A stretch of DNA of 60,350 nucleotides from a bacterium (GTDB lineage: Bacteria > Bdellovibrionota_B > Oligoflexia > Silvanigrellales > Silvanigrellaceae): assembly GCA_009918675.1 (NCBI GenBank), contig RGDM01000017.1, positions 1 through 60,350 of the forward strand, given 5' to 3'. Both the position numbers and the translations under genes were made by a program. This document shows, piece by piece, positions 26,913 to 35,807 of this stretch. Each line of letters opens with the position of its first letter. Position 1 is the first letter of the stretch. The notes below the pieces were generated by a model. The model made no database searches and had not been told where the DNA came from. It saw nothing but the letters and a program-made list of their open reading frames with translations.

Positions 26913-26950
26913 CCTGCCCAGAACGAAAAAGGTGCAGCTTGGGCGGTTTT
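26913..26950 (+). terminator. Probable intrinsic terminator after hisA
   Basis: CTGCCCA (26914-26920) can pair with TGGGCGG (26940-26946) across a 19-base loop, with one G-U pair, followed by TTTT at 26947-26950. It lies 30 bases after hisA and 74 before purH. An eight-T run at 26890-26897 precedes the hairpin. Strength is moderate; read-through into purH remains possible. Confidence 0.45.
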
Positions 26951-27023
26951 ACTCGTCAAAGACACGTGCTAATGAGACTCTTCATCCGGGTCCCCAGTTT
27001 TCATTTTCGCATGAGGTGTCACG

Positions 27024-28679
27024 ATGCAATCCTCTGATGTTTCGTCATCCACCTGGCTCGAAAAAATTCCACTCAAGAAAGCCTTTCTCAGTCTCTCTGA
27101 TAAAAGCGGTCTGCGTGAATTGGCGCAGTTTCTTGTTTCGATTGGGTGCAGTTTGTCGGCCACGGGCAGCACCGCAGAATCGCTGACTTCCTACGGATTT
27201 ACGGTAAAAAAGGTTGAGGAAATAACCGGCTTTCCGGAGATTCTTGGTGGTCGGGTAAAAACTCTTCATCCGAAAATCTTTGGTGCGATCCTCGCGAAAC
27301 CAAATTCCGAGAGTGACGATCACGATTTGGAAATGCACAAAATTGAGAAGTTCGATCTCGTGGTGTGCAATCTCTACCCCTTTCAAGAAATTCTCAGACG
27401 AACTGAGGAACTTGGGCAGTTGGTTGAGAATATTGATATTGGCGGCGTGAGTTTGTTGCGTGCTGCGGCCAAGAATTTTGTTCGGGTGGGGGTTTTATGC
27501 GACCCTCATGATTACAAGCTTTTTATTGAGATTGTGCAAAAGAATTCAGGAGCCTTACCTGGACAATTGCGCGTCGAGCTCGCTTTGAAGGCACTCGGTG
27601 AGACAGCAACCTATGATGAAGTTATTTCACTCTCTTTGCGGCACAAGTTGCATGGAATTACCGGAGTGCGATTAGGTGCAGGACCGGTGCAACGGCAAGC
27701 ATCCACAGCTGCGCAGTTGCTTGATACTCAATTTACCTACGAGCTCGAACGCGTGAAATCTTTGCGCTACGGTGAAAATCCACACCAGAAGGCTGCACTT
27801 TACCGCACCGAGTCTGGAGTTGTTCACCAAGGAGCTGCTTGCTCTTTGGTGGAGTCGCAATGCTTGAATGGCAAAGAACTCTCGTACAATAATTATTTGG
27901 ATATGGAACACGGCTTGCGACTTGTGAGTGAATTGCGTGATTGCGCATGCGTCATCATCAAGCACAATCTTCCTTGTGGGGTCGCAATCGGGTCTAACTC
28001 ATTCGAAGCATACCGTCGGGCGTTCGAGGGGGATCCGGTGAGCCCTTTTGGCGGCGTTGTCTTGTTCAATCGTAAAGTCGACTTAAATTGCGCACTGGCG
28101 CTTTTGGAAACTTTTCTTGAAGTGGTTGTCGCGCCTGATTTTGCTTCAGAAGCTCTTGAAACACTCAAGGCAAAGAAGAATCTTCGCCTTGTCACGCTGA
28201 ATACTCAGCTTCCGCTGCTCAATAAGCAGCAAATTATTCAGGTTCAAGGTGGTTTTTTGGTGCAGGATGTCGACGACGTTATTTTTGATCCGGAGAAACT
28301 TCATATCCCTACGGACGCTCGCCCAACACCAGCAGATAAGTCAGCGTGCTGGTTTGCATACACTGTCGTGAAGCACGTGCGCTCAAACGCAATTGTTCTT
28401 GCAAATAGCCATCAGACAATCGCGGTGGGCGGCGGATTTACCAATCGCGTCGATGCGGTTGAGTATTGCTTGCGCAAGTCGCGCCTTTCGCTGAAGGGGG
28501 CAGTTTTGGCGTCCGATGCTTTTTTCCCGTTCCCCGACAGCATCGAACTTATCAAAGACACGGGCATTCGTGCTATCATTCAGCCGGGTGGCAGCGTTCA
28601 GGATGCAGCGGTCATTGATGCATGCAATAAAGCTGGTATTTCCATGCTGTTGACTGGGCATCGACATTTCAAACATTGA
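27024..28679 (+). CDS. purH: Bifunctional AICAR formyltransferase / IMP cyclohydrolase
   Basis: PurH performs the last two steps of IMP synthesis. The N-terminal MGS-like cyclohydrolase domain starts KKAFLSLSDKSGLRELAQFL and includes GGRVKTLHPKIFGAILA; the transformylase domain has SLRYGENPHQKAALY, LSYNNYLDMEHGL, the catalytic IIKHNLPCGVAIG and ends AIIQPGGSVQD...TGHRHFKH, the canonical terminus. Length 551 is typical. GAGGTG precedes the ATG. AICAR, its substrate, is a by-product of the histidine pathway, which links it to the his genes just upstream. Confidence 0.97.
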   Translation: MQSSDVSSSTWLEKIPLKKAFLSLSDKSGLRELAQFLVSIGCSLSATGSTAESLTSYGFTVKKVEEITGFPEILGGRVKTLHPKIFGAILAKPNSESDDHDLEMHKIEKFDLVVCNLYPFQEILRRTEELGQLVENIDIGGVSLLRAAAKNFVRVGVLCDPHDYKLFIEIVQKNSGALPGQLRVELALKALGETATYDEVISLSLRHKLHGITGVRLGAGPVQRQASTAAQLLDTQFTYELERVKSLRYGENPHQKAALYRTESGVVHQGAACSLVESQCLNGKELSYNNYLDMEHGLRLVSELRDCACVIIKHNLPCGVAIGSNSFEAYRRAFEGDPVSPFGGVVLFNRKVDLNCALALLETFLEVVVAPDFASEALETLKAKKNLRLVTLNTQLPLLNKQQIIQVQGGFLVQDVDDVIFDPEKLHIPTDARPTPADKSACWFAYTVVKHVRSNAIVLANSHQTIAVGGGFTNRVDAVEYCLRKSRLSLKGAVLASDAFFPFPDSIELIKDTGIRAIIQPGGSVQDAAVIDACNKAGISMLLTGHRHFKH

Positions 28680-28707
28680 TTCGAACTTTCAATCACCAGG
28701 AGAGTTT

Positions 28708-29754
28708 ATGAACTTTGGAAGTTTGCGACATGCGCGGCGCTTTGCTTCGCTTGTTGGGATTTCCGTGGTTCTCTTTTTATCTGTCACAATGCTTTCGTGT
28801 TTGAAAAAAAACTCAAAGGTGAATGGCGAATTAAGAAGCGTCACCGTGCGCTCGCGGGTCGATGATTCTCTGGAGCTGCTGCTTCTAAAGAGTTTGGGAA
28901 TCAATACAACCGTTCGACAGATTGATCTTATGGTTCCGCTTCCATCAGGTGCGAATCAGGCGGTTCTATCGGTTGGAGGTCTTGAGATTCAATCTGAGCC
29001 CGCGGCAGCTGAAAGCATTCGAAAAGTTCTTCCACTCTATAGCCAGGTCAGCGTCTCGCGAGTTAACTTTTCCGCCGCAACACGCGGTTTTCCCTTTTTG
29101 GAGTTGTTTCCTCCGCCAGTTCAGGTTGTGCTTGGCAAGGAACTGCGCTTTGCCAGTGCTAGTGCGAAAATGTCGTCCGCCGACGCCCTGTTGTCTTTGC
29201 TCACCTCGGACGCAAAGCAAATTCGCTTCATCGCCAATGCGCCACAGAATGTGAATATTGTTCTTTTGGATGGTGTGTCTTTTAGGACCGTGGGTGAGTT
29301 TCCTGCGTCAAGCAAACCAGCCAACGGCAATCGTCGGGAAAGAAATAGCGGACTGGCCATTGGAGACTTACTTGTTTTGAGTGAACCCGATGGTGGAGTC
29401 GTGAAACATGCAGCGCTGTGGATAGATCACGATATCTACTTAGAGGCACTTCCGTTTGGAAACGCTTTATTGTTCAGATTCGCGAGTTATTCGCAAATGT
29501 TGCAGGAGCTCGCCCTGAGAATCACGACTGATGCCCGTCAGCTCAAGTTTACTGCAGTGAGAAAGGCAATGCGTTGGACGGAGATTGCGACCCGTATGCG
29601 CGGGTTTAAAGATCAAACAGCCATGGGACAAATCTTGATAGAAGCCGATCCGCAGGGCCGAGCGGTGGTGACATCGGCCCAAGGAATCAGTCTTAAATCG
29701 CGTCAGCGGGAGCCAGCTGGCGGCGCCGCGTCTCAGCTAAGTAATCCACAATAA
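28708..29754 (+). CDS. Lipoprotein, possibly with a degenerate NlpC/P60-like domain
   Basis: The 348-residue product has a signal peptide and lipobox MLSC, with CCAGGAGAG before the ATG. I do not recognise the family. The segment GDLLVLSEPDGG, then VVKHAALWIDHDIYLEALP (about residues 220-255) resembles the central His strand of NlpC/P60 or CHAP enzymes (GDLVVF...HVGIYIG...IEA), but the only cysteine is the lipidated one, so a cysteine peptidase is unlikely; this is a weak inference. The end overlaps the next, antiparallel gene by 62 bases. Confidence 0.6.
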   Translation: MNFGSLRHARRFASLVGISVVLFLSVTMLSCLKKNSKVNGELRSVTVRSRVDDSLELLLLKSLGINTTVRQIDLMVPLPSGANQAVLSVGGLEIQSEPAAAESIRKVLPLYSQVSVSRVNFSAATRGFPFLELFPPPVQVVLGKELRFASASAKMSSADALLSLLTSDAKQIRFIANAPQNVNIVLLDGVSFRTVGEFPASSKPANGNRRERNSGLAIGDLLVLSEPDGGVVKHAALWIDHDIYLEALPFGNALLFRFASYSQMLQELALRITTDARQLKFTAVRKAMRWTEIATRMRGFKDQTAMGQILIEADPQGRAVVTSAQGISLKSRQREPAGGAASQLSNPQ

Positions 29755-29992
29755 TTCCGACGCGTTTGGCGTCTTCAACCGAATATTTGCGGTTGTGAAG
29801 TCCGCGTAAAGCCACTTCTTTGTAAAAGAGTCTGCTGACGTCGATTTGCTCCGACAACTTGCAGCTGAGAGTCGTTTTTTCTGCCTTGGCCAGCAGCTCG
29901 TCAATGGACGGGTACTTCGGGCGTAGGTCGGTCATAAAGCGAGGACGGACATATTTCTCAGATCCGCCAAAGAGCTTCACGAAACTGGTCAT
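29693..29992 (-). CDS. Small hypothetical protein
   Basis: Unrecognised 99-residue soluble protein, Lys/Arg-rich and mainly helical, with one Cys. ATG 29992 is preceded by an excellent GAGGAGA site, which supports a real gene. Its last 62 bases are antiparallel to the 3' end of the lipoprotein gene at 28708. It diverges from the metalloprotease gene, with 249 bases between starts. Confidence 0.6.
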   Translation of the reverse strand: MTSFVKLFGGSEKYVRPRFMTDLRPKYPSIDELLAKAEKTTLSCKLSEQIDVSRLFYKEVALRGLHNRKYSVEDAKRVGIIVDYLAETRRRQLAPADAI

Positions 29993-30016
29993 ACTCAACT
30001 TCTCCTCTGAAATTCA

Positions 30017-30030
30017 CGCGTCATGACGCG
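30017..30030. promoter_or_regulatory. 14-bp perfect palindrome upstream of the small gene
   Basis: CGCGTCATGACGCG is perfectly self-complementary and sits 25 bases upstream of the minus-strand ATG at 29992, inside the 249-base divergent intergenic region. The position suits an operator bound by a dimeric regulator. No other copy was noticed in the window. Confidence 0.35.
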
Positions 30031-30241
30031 CGATTGCATGTTGGTAGAGAAAGAAGCAAACGCTTGCAATCATTTTCTGCTTTGAAATGTGGCAAAAAGT
30101 TCGATGCCGGCGGCTTCGACTTTGCAACAAGCTCGGCCGCTCTAAGGCCAATGAACGACGCGATTTTTTTAAAGTTATTGACCGTTTGGCCTGACCCTGA
30201 TACGGCGCATGTCTCTTAGGCATTTAAATACGAGGTCTAGC

Positions 30242-33200
30242 GTGAAAGCTGCTCTGGGTTCCCTTCGCTCGGTTCTGAAAATCGGCGCTTTTTCGGTTCT
30301 AGGATGTATGACTCTTGTGGCCTGCCACCGCAAAGGTAACACCCCGCAAGAGCTGCCTTCCGGGCGCTTTATTCAGCCTGAAATTCCGACAACGCCAGCG
30401 CAAACTCGTAGCCTTTCCGAAGAGATTGAGCAGGAACTCGCAACGGCCTTTCAACCACTCTTCAGCGATCTGTTGACTCAACAGAACAGCAAAGAAGTGG
30501 CTTCATTTGGAGTGAACCGTTTTGCCGGAGAGCTTGCAAAATCATTTGCATCCAACATGACCCAGCGGCTTGCTCAGTCCGGAGCGACGCACTGCATTCC
30601 TGCTCCCGAAAAGACGAACACCTATTTGAGTTGTCTTGTTTTCGAGATGATTGAAGACAACTTCATGAATGAACGAGATGCGCAAAAATGGATTGCATCG
30701 CTTGCTCATGTGGGCAAAAATTCAGCTAAAGCTGCTGCGTCCGACAACGAGATTTTCGAACTTTCGCAATCCACTCCAGCGTTGCTCGTTAAGGTTTTCA
30801 GCAATGCATCATTGGTGGAAAATATTCTCAATAAACTGACAAAAAATATCGATGGTGTCATCCGCGCGGTTGAGATTATGTCGCAACAGCAAGCGTCGAT
30901 GGATCTGCCCTATTTGGCTGACTCGTTTGTGAATGGTCGGACTTATGTCATGACCACTTCTCTTCAACAGGCGTCGGTTGGAACGAGTCGCGTTTTTAAT
31001 CTCGAATCAAACATCGTCAAGTTTCAAATCAACAGCAAACGCCTTGTTATCCTTCGTCCGGGTGAAGGTTTGTATGCGGGTTCTTCACAAGAGGACATCA
31101 TTGTTGCAGCGTATCCGATTGTTCGCACAGTGCAGCCGGAAGGCAGTGATGAAACCTTTTATCAAGTAGACTTCAGCCATCCCGAAAATAAGAGCTTCTT
31201 AGTTCCGTCGCTGGGAGACGGCGACCCAGCTCTGCAAATGACCGCCGATGTTGTGGTGCCTCGGATCGCCCACGCTGCTAAGCCTGTCGTGGGTCGCATG
31301 ACCAACGGTCTTTACTTTACAGGCAAAGACAACAGCTTGGTTGTTGATCAACTTGTTTTGTTGAACACGAATAAATTTGCTCTTGGTAGCGATGATGAAG
31401 CGGGCTCGAGCGATGCTCAAAAAGATGCCATTCGGCCCACAGTGCATGTGGTGCAAGGTTTTTTTCCGGTGTCCTTGGGAAACGATTCCTTCGCGGAAAA
31501 ACAGGCTCTTCCTCTCGATTTTTCTCAGAACGAGCTTCGCGCACGCGGAGTGAACGATCGCACCGAAGGCAAGGACGTTCCTTATTTCTCGACAGCAGCA
31601 ATCTTCGAAAGTAGAGGCGGCCGCGCGCGTCTGCCGACGCAGTTCATTCGTAAATTTAACGTAGAAAAAGAAATCACCTTTGTGATCAGTCGGAATGTTC
31701 CGGCCTCGATGGTTCCCGTTTTGAAGTCAGCGGTTCATTCTTACCGTGATCTTTTTGTCAACCTAACTCCGCCCAACCTGACGCCTGCGCGGGTGGTGGC
31801 ATACACACAAGACGAATTTGAAGAGGCAAACAGAACTCAGGGATTGGCTTTAGGTGGAGGTGTCATTGCTGCTGACCCACGCGTGAACATGATTTATTGG
31901 GATGATTCCTTTAGCATTGGTTCTGCTTGGGCCACAACCGTTACAAATCCAAACACAGGCGAAATTATTTCAGGTGATGTGATGCTCACGGGTTCAATGT
32001 GGGCAATGGAAGGCTGTAAAGGCTATTTCGCGCGCACGTGGCAGAAAGACAAAGAACCCAACCTGCCGAAGCGTCCTTCTGGAACAGTTCCTTCGCCCAT
32101 CAGCCGTTTCTTGTGGGATGCGAAGTGTGAAGCAGCGCTTGCAAACTTGGGTATTTTTTCCAAACCCAACACTCCGAAAGTTGATGATGCATCCAAAAAG
32201 GAACTTGCTGCTTTTGACGAAGCCAATCGCAAAGGCGACTTAGTTTCGCTTGCATCTTTTGCGTCGCGGCAGCTGGGCCGGCAGGTGTCTCCGAATGAAA
32301 TGGTCTCGAGCTTAGACAACCCTGTAAGCGCGCCAGCCAACGCCGCGAGCACCGGAGAGCTGGCGGTTGAGCTGCGCAAAGAGCTCAACTCAGGTGCGGC
32401 ATTCAAGGATGCAGCTGCTGCTCGCACAGAGCGCCTTCAGTCGATGCTGAACTCTTCTGCAAATGACGAAACGAACCAATTGCTTCGCAAAATGAAGAAT
32501 GGTTCGAATCAATTCACTTCGCGCCTCGATTGCGTGAAGCAGTTCATGCCGAACGCAGATGTTGCTTTGGCCGAAAGTGGTGCGCCCGCAATCACATCTC
32601 CGTTCGTAAATTCGCCTGAAACCGGTGCGATGGCGTTGGTTCGTTCGGTGGTTGTACACGAGTTGGGTCACATCTTTGGCTTGCGTCACAATTTCATTGC
32701 ATCAACGACACCAGCTGTTTTGGCTGATGAAGCGAAGCTTCCATTGGCAGTCACATCGGGCACTGATTCAGTGATGGACTACAACGACTACGGAATCGAA
32801 ATGGATTGGGGCGCCATGCGCGACTTCACTTCACCCGAGGGCGCAGTTGGACTTGGTACCTTTGGTATCTATGACGTATTGGCTCTTGCGACTTCGTACC
32901 ATCTCCCTACAGATGGGGTTAAATTTAAGACCAAAACAGCGTTCTGCACGGACTCAAATGTGAGTCTGCTTGGCAACTGCCAGCGCTTTGATTTTGGTAA
33001 AGACAACAACGAATACACACTTCATCATGCGAATTTGGCGCTCCAACGTTTGCGCTATGCAAATCCGATGGATGCAGTTCTTGATCCTCGTTCGCCGAGA
33101 GTTTACGCGCAACTTATACGAAGCTATTCACAAGACATGCTGAAATTGTCGGGTCTGTGGGGACTCGCGCAGAGTTCCGCTCACGACTCAACGGCATTTC

Positions 33201-34081
33201 CGGAGCGCAAAGCCTATATCCAGCTTGCTGAACTCGGCTTTCGCGGTGCTGGCGCTTCGCAGGAATTTCTGAAGAAATTCTCGCAACAGTATGGTGTCGA
33301 ACCACTCGGAGTGATCAATTCGCTCACTCTCCAGAGTAGTTTCTTCCAAAGTCCCGAATATGGGTCGCTTATGTCGGGTTTAATCCGCAAAGAAATCGCG
33401 CTTAACTTGATTGCGGTGAGCCGGGTTTTGCAAAACAAAGCGCGGAACTCAGGATCGGATGCTGCTTACACGGGTGTTATTCATGACATTCGCTTAGGTG
33501 AGCAAAACTATGAATATTTGAATGAATTGATTCATCAGTTCGGCGATCAAATTGTCATTCCGGTGGGCGGAGAAGCTGCCTTTGAATTCCTTGAAGATGG
33601 GCAACGCAAAGATGCCTCGCAAGCAACTCTTGACGGCAAGCCGTTGAAGTATCTGGTTGAGAAACCACTCTTTAACCACCAAGCGCAAGTTGTGGCTTTG
33701 CCAAATTTCAGCATCGATGGGCCTGCACCTGGCTCGCGTCGCTCAGTGACTTTGATTGTTAAAGGGCGCAATACAATCGAGGATATGGTTCAAGCTGTCG
33801 CTGCTCTTGCAGTGCTGGCGGGAGATAACCCCGAGCATCCAGCTTTTGTTCGCTTGGCTGACAACGCAACCGCATTGCGTCAGATGCTGCAACCTGAGCC
33901 CTGTGGAGCTGCGTCAGTTGGCAACTCCGCCGTAACGACGGACGTGTCGACAAGCGCGGAGTGTGAAGCGTTGGCGCGGTCCGCCCGCGCACCGGCGGCA
34001 ATTATCTTGAACGCAATTCTTTCTGCAGCTCAGGGAGCTTTGCCCACCACGATGGTTGCCTCAGGAGTTGAGGGTTTCTGA
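30242..34081 (+). CDS. Large zinc metalloprotease lipoprotein (metzincin type)
   Basis: The 1279-residue protein has a signal peptide with lipobox LVAC. The active site VVHELGHIFGLRHNF (about residue 805) is a full metzincin HExxHxxGxxH motif, and DSVMDYNDY about 40 residues later is the Met-turn. Upstream, NMIYWDDSFSIGSAWAT followed by NPNTGEIISGDVML resembles the pre-catalytic region of DUF4953/DUF5117 zinc-dependent proteases. The first 450 residues are of unknown fold. GTG 30242 with GAGGT six bases upstream is preferred to ATG 30209, which has no ribosome site and would put ten extra residues before the signal peptide. It likely works at the cell surface or in the periplasm. The end overlaps the antiparallel gene at 34030 by 52 bases. 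Confidence 0.85.
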   Translation: MKAALGSLRSVLKIGAFSVLGCMTLVACHRKGNTPQELPSGRFIQPEIPTTPAQTRSLSEEIEQELATAFQPLFSDLLTQQNSKEVASFGVNRFAGELAKSFASNMTQRLAQSGATHCIPAPEKTNTYLSCLVFEMIEDNFMNERDAQKWIASLAHVGKNSAKAAASDNEIFELSQSTPALLVKVFSNASLVENILNKLTKNIDGVIRAVEIMSQQQASMDLPYLADSFVNGRTYVMTTSLQQASVGTSRVFNLESNIVKFQINSKRLVILRPGEGLYAGSSQEDIIVAAYPIVRTVQPEGSDETFYQVDFSHPENKSFLVPSLGDGDPALQMTADVVVPRIAHAAKPVVGRMTNGLYFTGKDNSLVVDQLVLLNTNKFALGSDDEAGSSDAQKDAIRPTVHVVQGFFPVSLGNDSFAEKQALPLDFSQNELRARGVNDRTEGKDVPYFSTAAIFESRGGRARLPTQFIRKFNVEKEITFVISRNVPASMVPVLKSAVHSYRDLFVNLTPPNLTPARVVAYTQDEFEEANRTQGLALGGGVIAADPRVNMIYWDDSFSIGSAWATTVTNPNTGEIISGDVMLTGSMWAMEGCKGYFARTWQKDKEPNLPKRPSGTVPSPISRFLWDAKCEAALANLGIFSKPNTPKVDDASKKELAAFDEANRKGDLVSLASFASRQLGRQVSPNEMVSSLDNPVSAPANAASTGELAVELRKELNSGAAFKDAAAARTERLQSMLNSSANDETNQLLRKMKNGSNQFTSRLDCVKQFMPNADVALAESGAPAITSPFVNSPETGAMALVRSVVVHELGHIFGLRHNFIASTTPAVLADEAKLPLAVTSGTDSVMDYNDYGIEMDWGAMRDFTSPEGAVGLGTFGIYDVLALATSYHLPTDGVKFKTKTAFCTDSNVSLLGNCQRFDFGKDNNEYTLHHANLALQRLRYANPMDAVLDPRSPRVYAQLIRSYSQDMLKLSGLWGLAQSSAHDSTAFPERKAYIQLAELGFRGAGASQEFLKKFSQQYGVEPLGVINSLTLQSSFFQSPEYGSLMSGLIRKEIALNLIAVSRVLQNKARNSGSDAAYTGVIHDIRLGEQNYEYLNELIHQFGDQIVIPVGGEAAFEFLEDGQRKDASQATLDGKPLKYLVEKPLFNHQAQVVALPNFSIDGPAPGSRRSVTLIVKGRNTIEDMVQAVAALAVLAGDNPEHPAFVRLADNATALRQMLQPEPCGAASVGNSAVTTDVSTSAECEALARSARAPAAIILNAILSAAQGALPTTMVASGVEGF

Positions 34082-34647
34082 CCTGAAGATGCATTGGCAG
34101 ATACTTCTGGATTCAAGGCCAGAAGGTCGAGAGCCACAGCTCCAATACTGACTTGCCCCATCTCTGGGTGGCCTGCGCGGAGGGTGGGAGTGACAGTTTT
34201 GGTCAGGTTCAGGGCAGGGACGTTGATTTTAAATTGCAGGCGGGCTTGTCCCTCCCAAACGCAGACCACATCACGTGGACATCGAGAGTCCTCAAGAACT
34301 TTCTCAAACGTGACATCAACTTGTTGCCCGTTGACATTAAAACGTGATGCGCTGCCTAAAACTAAATTCGTTTTCGCGCCTTGCAGAGCAACATAGCGAG
34401 CAGGCGAAGTGGCTGACGATGCAGGTGCGATGGGTGTTTGGCTGTTCGAGTTCGAACTATTCTGGCTGCTAATTGCAACCTGGCCTGAGCGGGTTCCTTC
34501 GTTGCTGGAAGTCGCTCCAGTCACCTGTGGATCAGTTGAAAATGTAAAGAATCGACTTTTGCATCCGCTCATGAGCAGAAGGGCGGTCGACAGGGTGAGA
34601 GCATTTCTGACCCGAACATTTAGCTTTGATGGTTGTTCGCTGCTCAT
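34030..34647 (-). CDS. Lipoprotein with DSRCP...CVWEG motif
   Basis: The 205-residue product has a signal peptide, lipobox LMSGC and a Ser/Asn/Thr-rich linker. The C-terminal half contains VLEDSRCPRDVVCVWEGQA, a motif I know from small exported proteins of unknown function in many bacteria, where the two cysteines probably pair. ATG 34647 has GGAGA upstream and overlaps the stop of the gene before it (ATGA). The 3' end lies in the antisense of the metalloprotease. Confidence 0.72.
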   Translation of the reverse strand: MSSEQPSKLNVRVRNALTLSTALLLMSGCKSRFFTFSTDPQVTGATSSNEGTRSGQVAISSQNSSNSNSQTPIAPASSATSPARYVALQGAKTNLVLGSASRFNVNGQQVDVTFEKVLEDSRCPRDVVCVWEGQARLQFKINVPALNLTKTVTPTLRAGHPEMGQVSIGAVALDLLALNPEVSANASSGQKPSTPEATIVVGKAP

Positions 34648-35003
34648 CTGGATGTCTCCGCCGAAAAATTGGTTGTGTGGTGCCGTTCATAAATAATCAG
34701 CCAAAGACGTGCATCGAAGGCATCGCCAGGGTTCAAAGGTTGTCTGAGTTCATCAATATCCCATCCCTGCTCTCGAAGATCGTCAACAAATTGCTCTAGG
34801 TACCTTTTTTCAACGTGGAACTCGTTCTCCCGGACCTCAATGTTGAAAGTCAGGCACCGGCGTCCAACGTCACCCGTTGAGCCTATGTACCGCACGATAA
34901 AGTGTTGGCTTTCAGGTTCCTTATCCAGAAAGCGCTCGCGCAGTGTTTCTTCAATCTTCTCGAATTCCCAAGAGTTCGAACCTGGGTTCACGGGACTCTC
35001 CAT
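34644..35003 (-). CDS. Small hypothetical protein
   Basis: Unrecognised 119-residue acidic soluble protein with a single cysteine. The central segment FIVRYIGSTGDVGRRCLTF looks like two beta strands joined by a turn, and ends in a helical, Glu/Asp-rich region. Its stop overlaps the lipoprotein start by four bases, so the two are translated together. The ribosome site is weak. Upstream, 35004-35210 holds no gene; I see nothing distinct in it. Confidence 0.6.
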   Translation of the reverse strand: MESPVNPGSNSWEFEKIEETLRERFLDKEPESQHFIVRYIGSTGDVGRRCLTFNIEVRENEFHVEKRYLEQFVDDLREQGWDIDELRQPLNPGDAFDARLWLIIYERHHTTNFSAETSR

Positions 35004-35210
35004 TGGCGTTTCTACTTTTCAACATAGCATTGACTGGTTCACGCTCCAATCAGTCACATTCCTCGGAACAACACATGTCCGTCACAATATTCGCGCAAAT
35101 AATACAAAAAACATCTGCCTTTTTGACGCTTTTGTGTTGACTTTTGGGATACCTAGATGTGCAGTTGTGGGCGCACTTTTATTTGCGTAAGAGAAACAGC
35201 GAGGTGCTTT

Positions 35211-35807
35211 ATGAACGATGTAAGTCTTCCGCCCTTGAAATTGAGCTGCGTCAGTGTTGTTCTCTTTGCAATTGTCCAATTGATGGGTTGTGGGCACGAA
35301 TCTTCTGAAAAGTTGAGTCATTTGGCCTCGGACGTGCAAAAAAATTATGGGATCAGTTATGATGTTCCGCTCAAATGCGGAGGCTCAAGTGCAGCCCAAA
35401 CGATTGATATTGTGCTCGAGTCTGCGGAGCGGCTGAGTGATTTCTGTGAAAAGCAAAACGTGGTTGCTGCGAGCCAGGGGTACTTAAGGTGTCCGGTGGG
35501 CCTGTGTCAGCAGGAGTACAAACCAGGTTCAGTTGCAGCTCCAACCATGAAGTTTTCAATCAACAATGGATCGAGCATGAGCGGAATGTTTGGAGGGTTC
35601 GGAGGATCGAGTGGTGGCTCAAGTGGCTCTGATTCGGTTTTTGGAAAACGTTTGTACGTGACTCTTGAATTTAATCTGCCGCTCGCACGGAGTCCCGATG
35701 AACTTGCCTGCGTGAATCCCATGAGCTCTTCGGTGCAATCTACGATTTTGAATGAAATCACCAAAGCAGCATTGAACGCCTCGAGCCAACCATGTCCAAA
35801 TCCGTAA
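35211..35807 (+). CDS. Lipoprotein, first of a tandem paralogue pair
   Basis: The 198-residue product has a signal peptide and lipobox LMGC, and GAGGTG before ATG 35211. The mature part has a Cys pattern C...FCEKQN...GYLRCPVGLCQ that is shared with the next gene product (FCNQQN...GFQSCGVNECL), followed by a Gly/Ser-rich loop (GMFGGFGGSSGGSSG) and a beta-strand region ending in two cysteines. I know no family for it. The pair appears to come from an old tandem duplication. Confidence 0.65.
   Translation: MNDVSLPPLKLSCVSVVLFAIVQLMGCGHESSEKLSHLASDVQKNYGISYDVPLKCGGSSAAQTIDIVLESAERLSDFCEKQNVVAASQGYLRCPVGLCQQEYKPGSVAAPTMKFSINNGSSMSGMFGGFGGSSGGSSGSDSVFGKRLYVTLEFNLPLARSPDELACVNPMSSSVQSTILNEITKAALNASSQPCPNP

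Noticed and set aside
26885..27023. Leader-peptide attenuator or riboswitch ahead of purH
   Set aside because: No short frame with His codons, no purine-riboswitch core; only a simple hairpin with T-run is visible.
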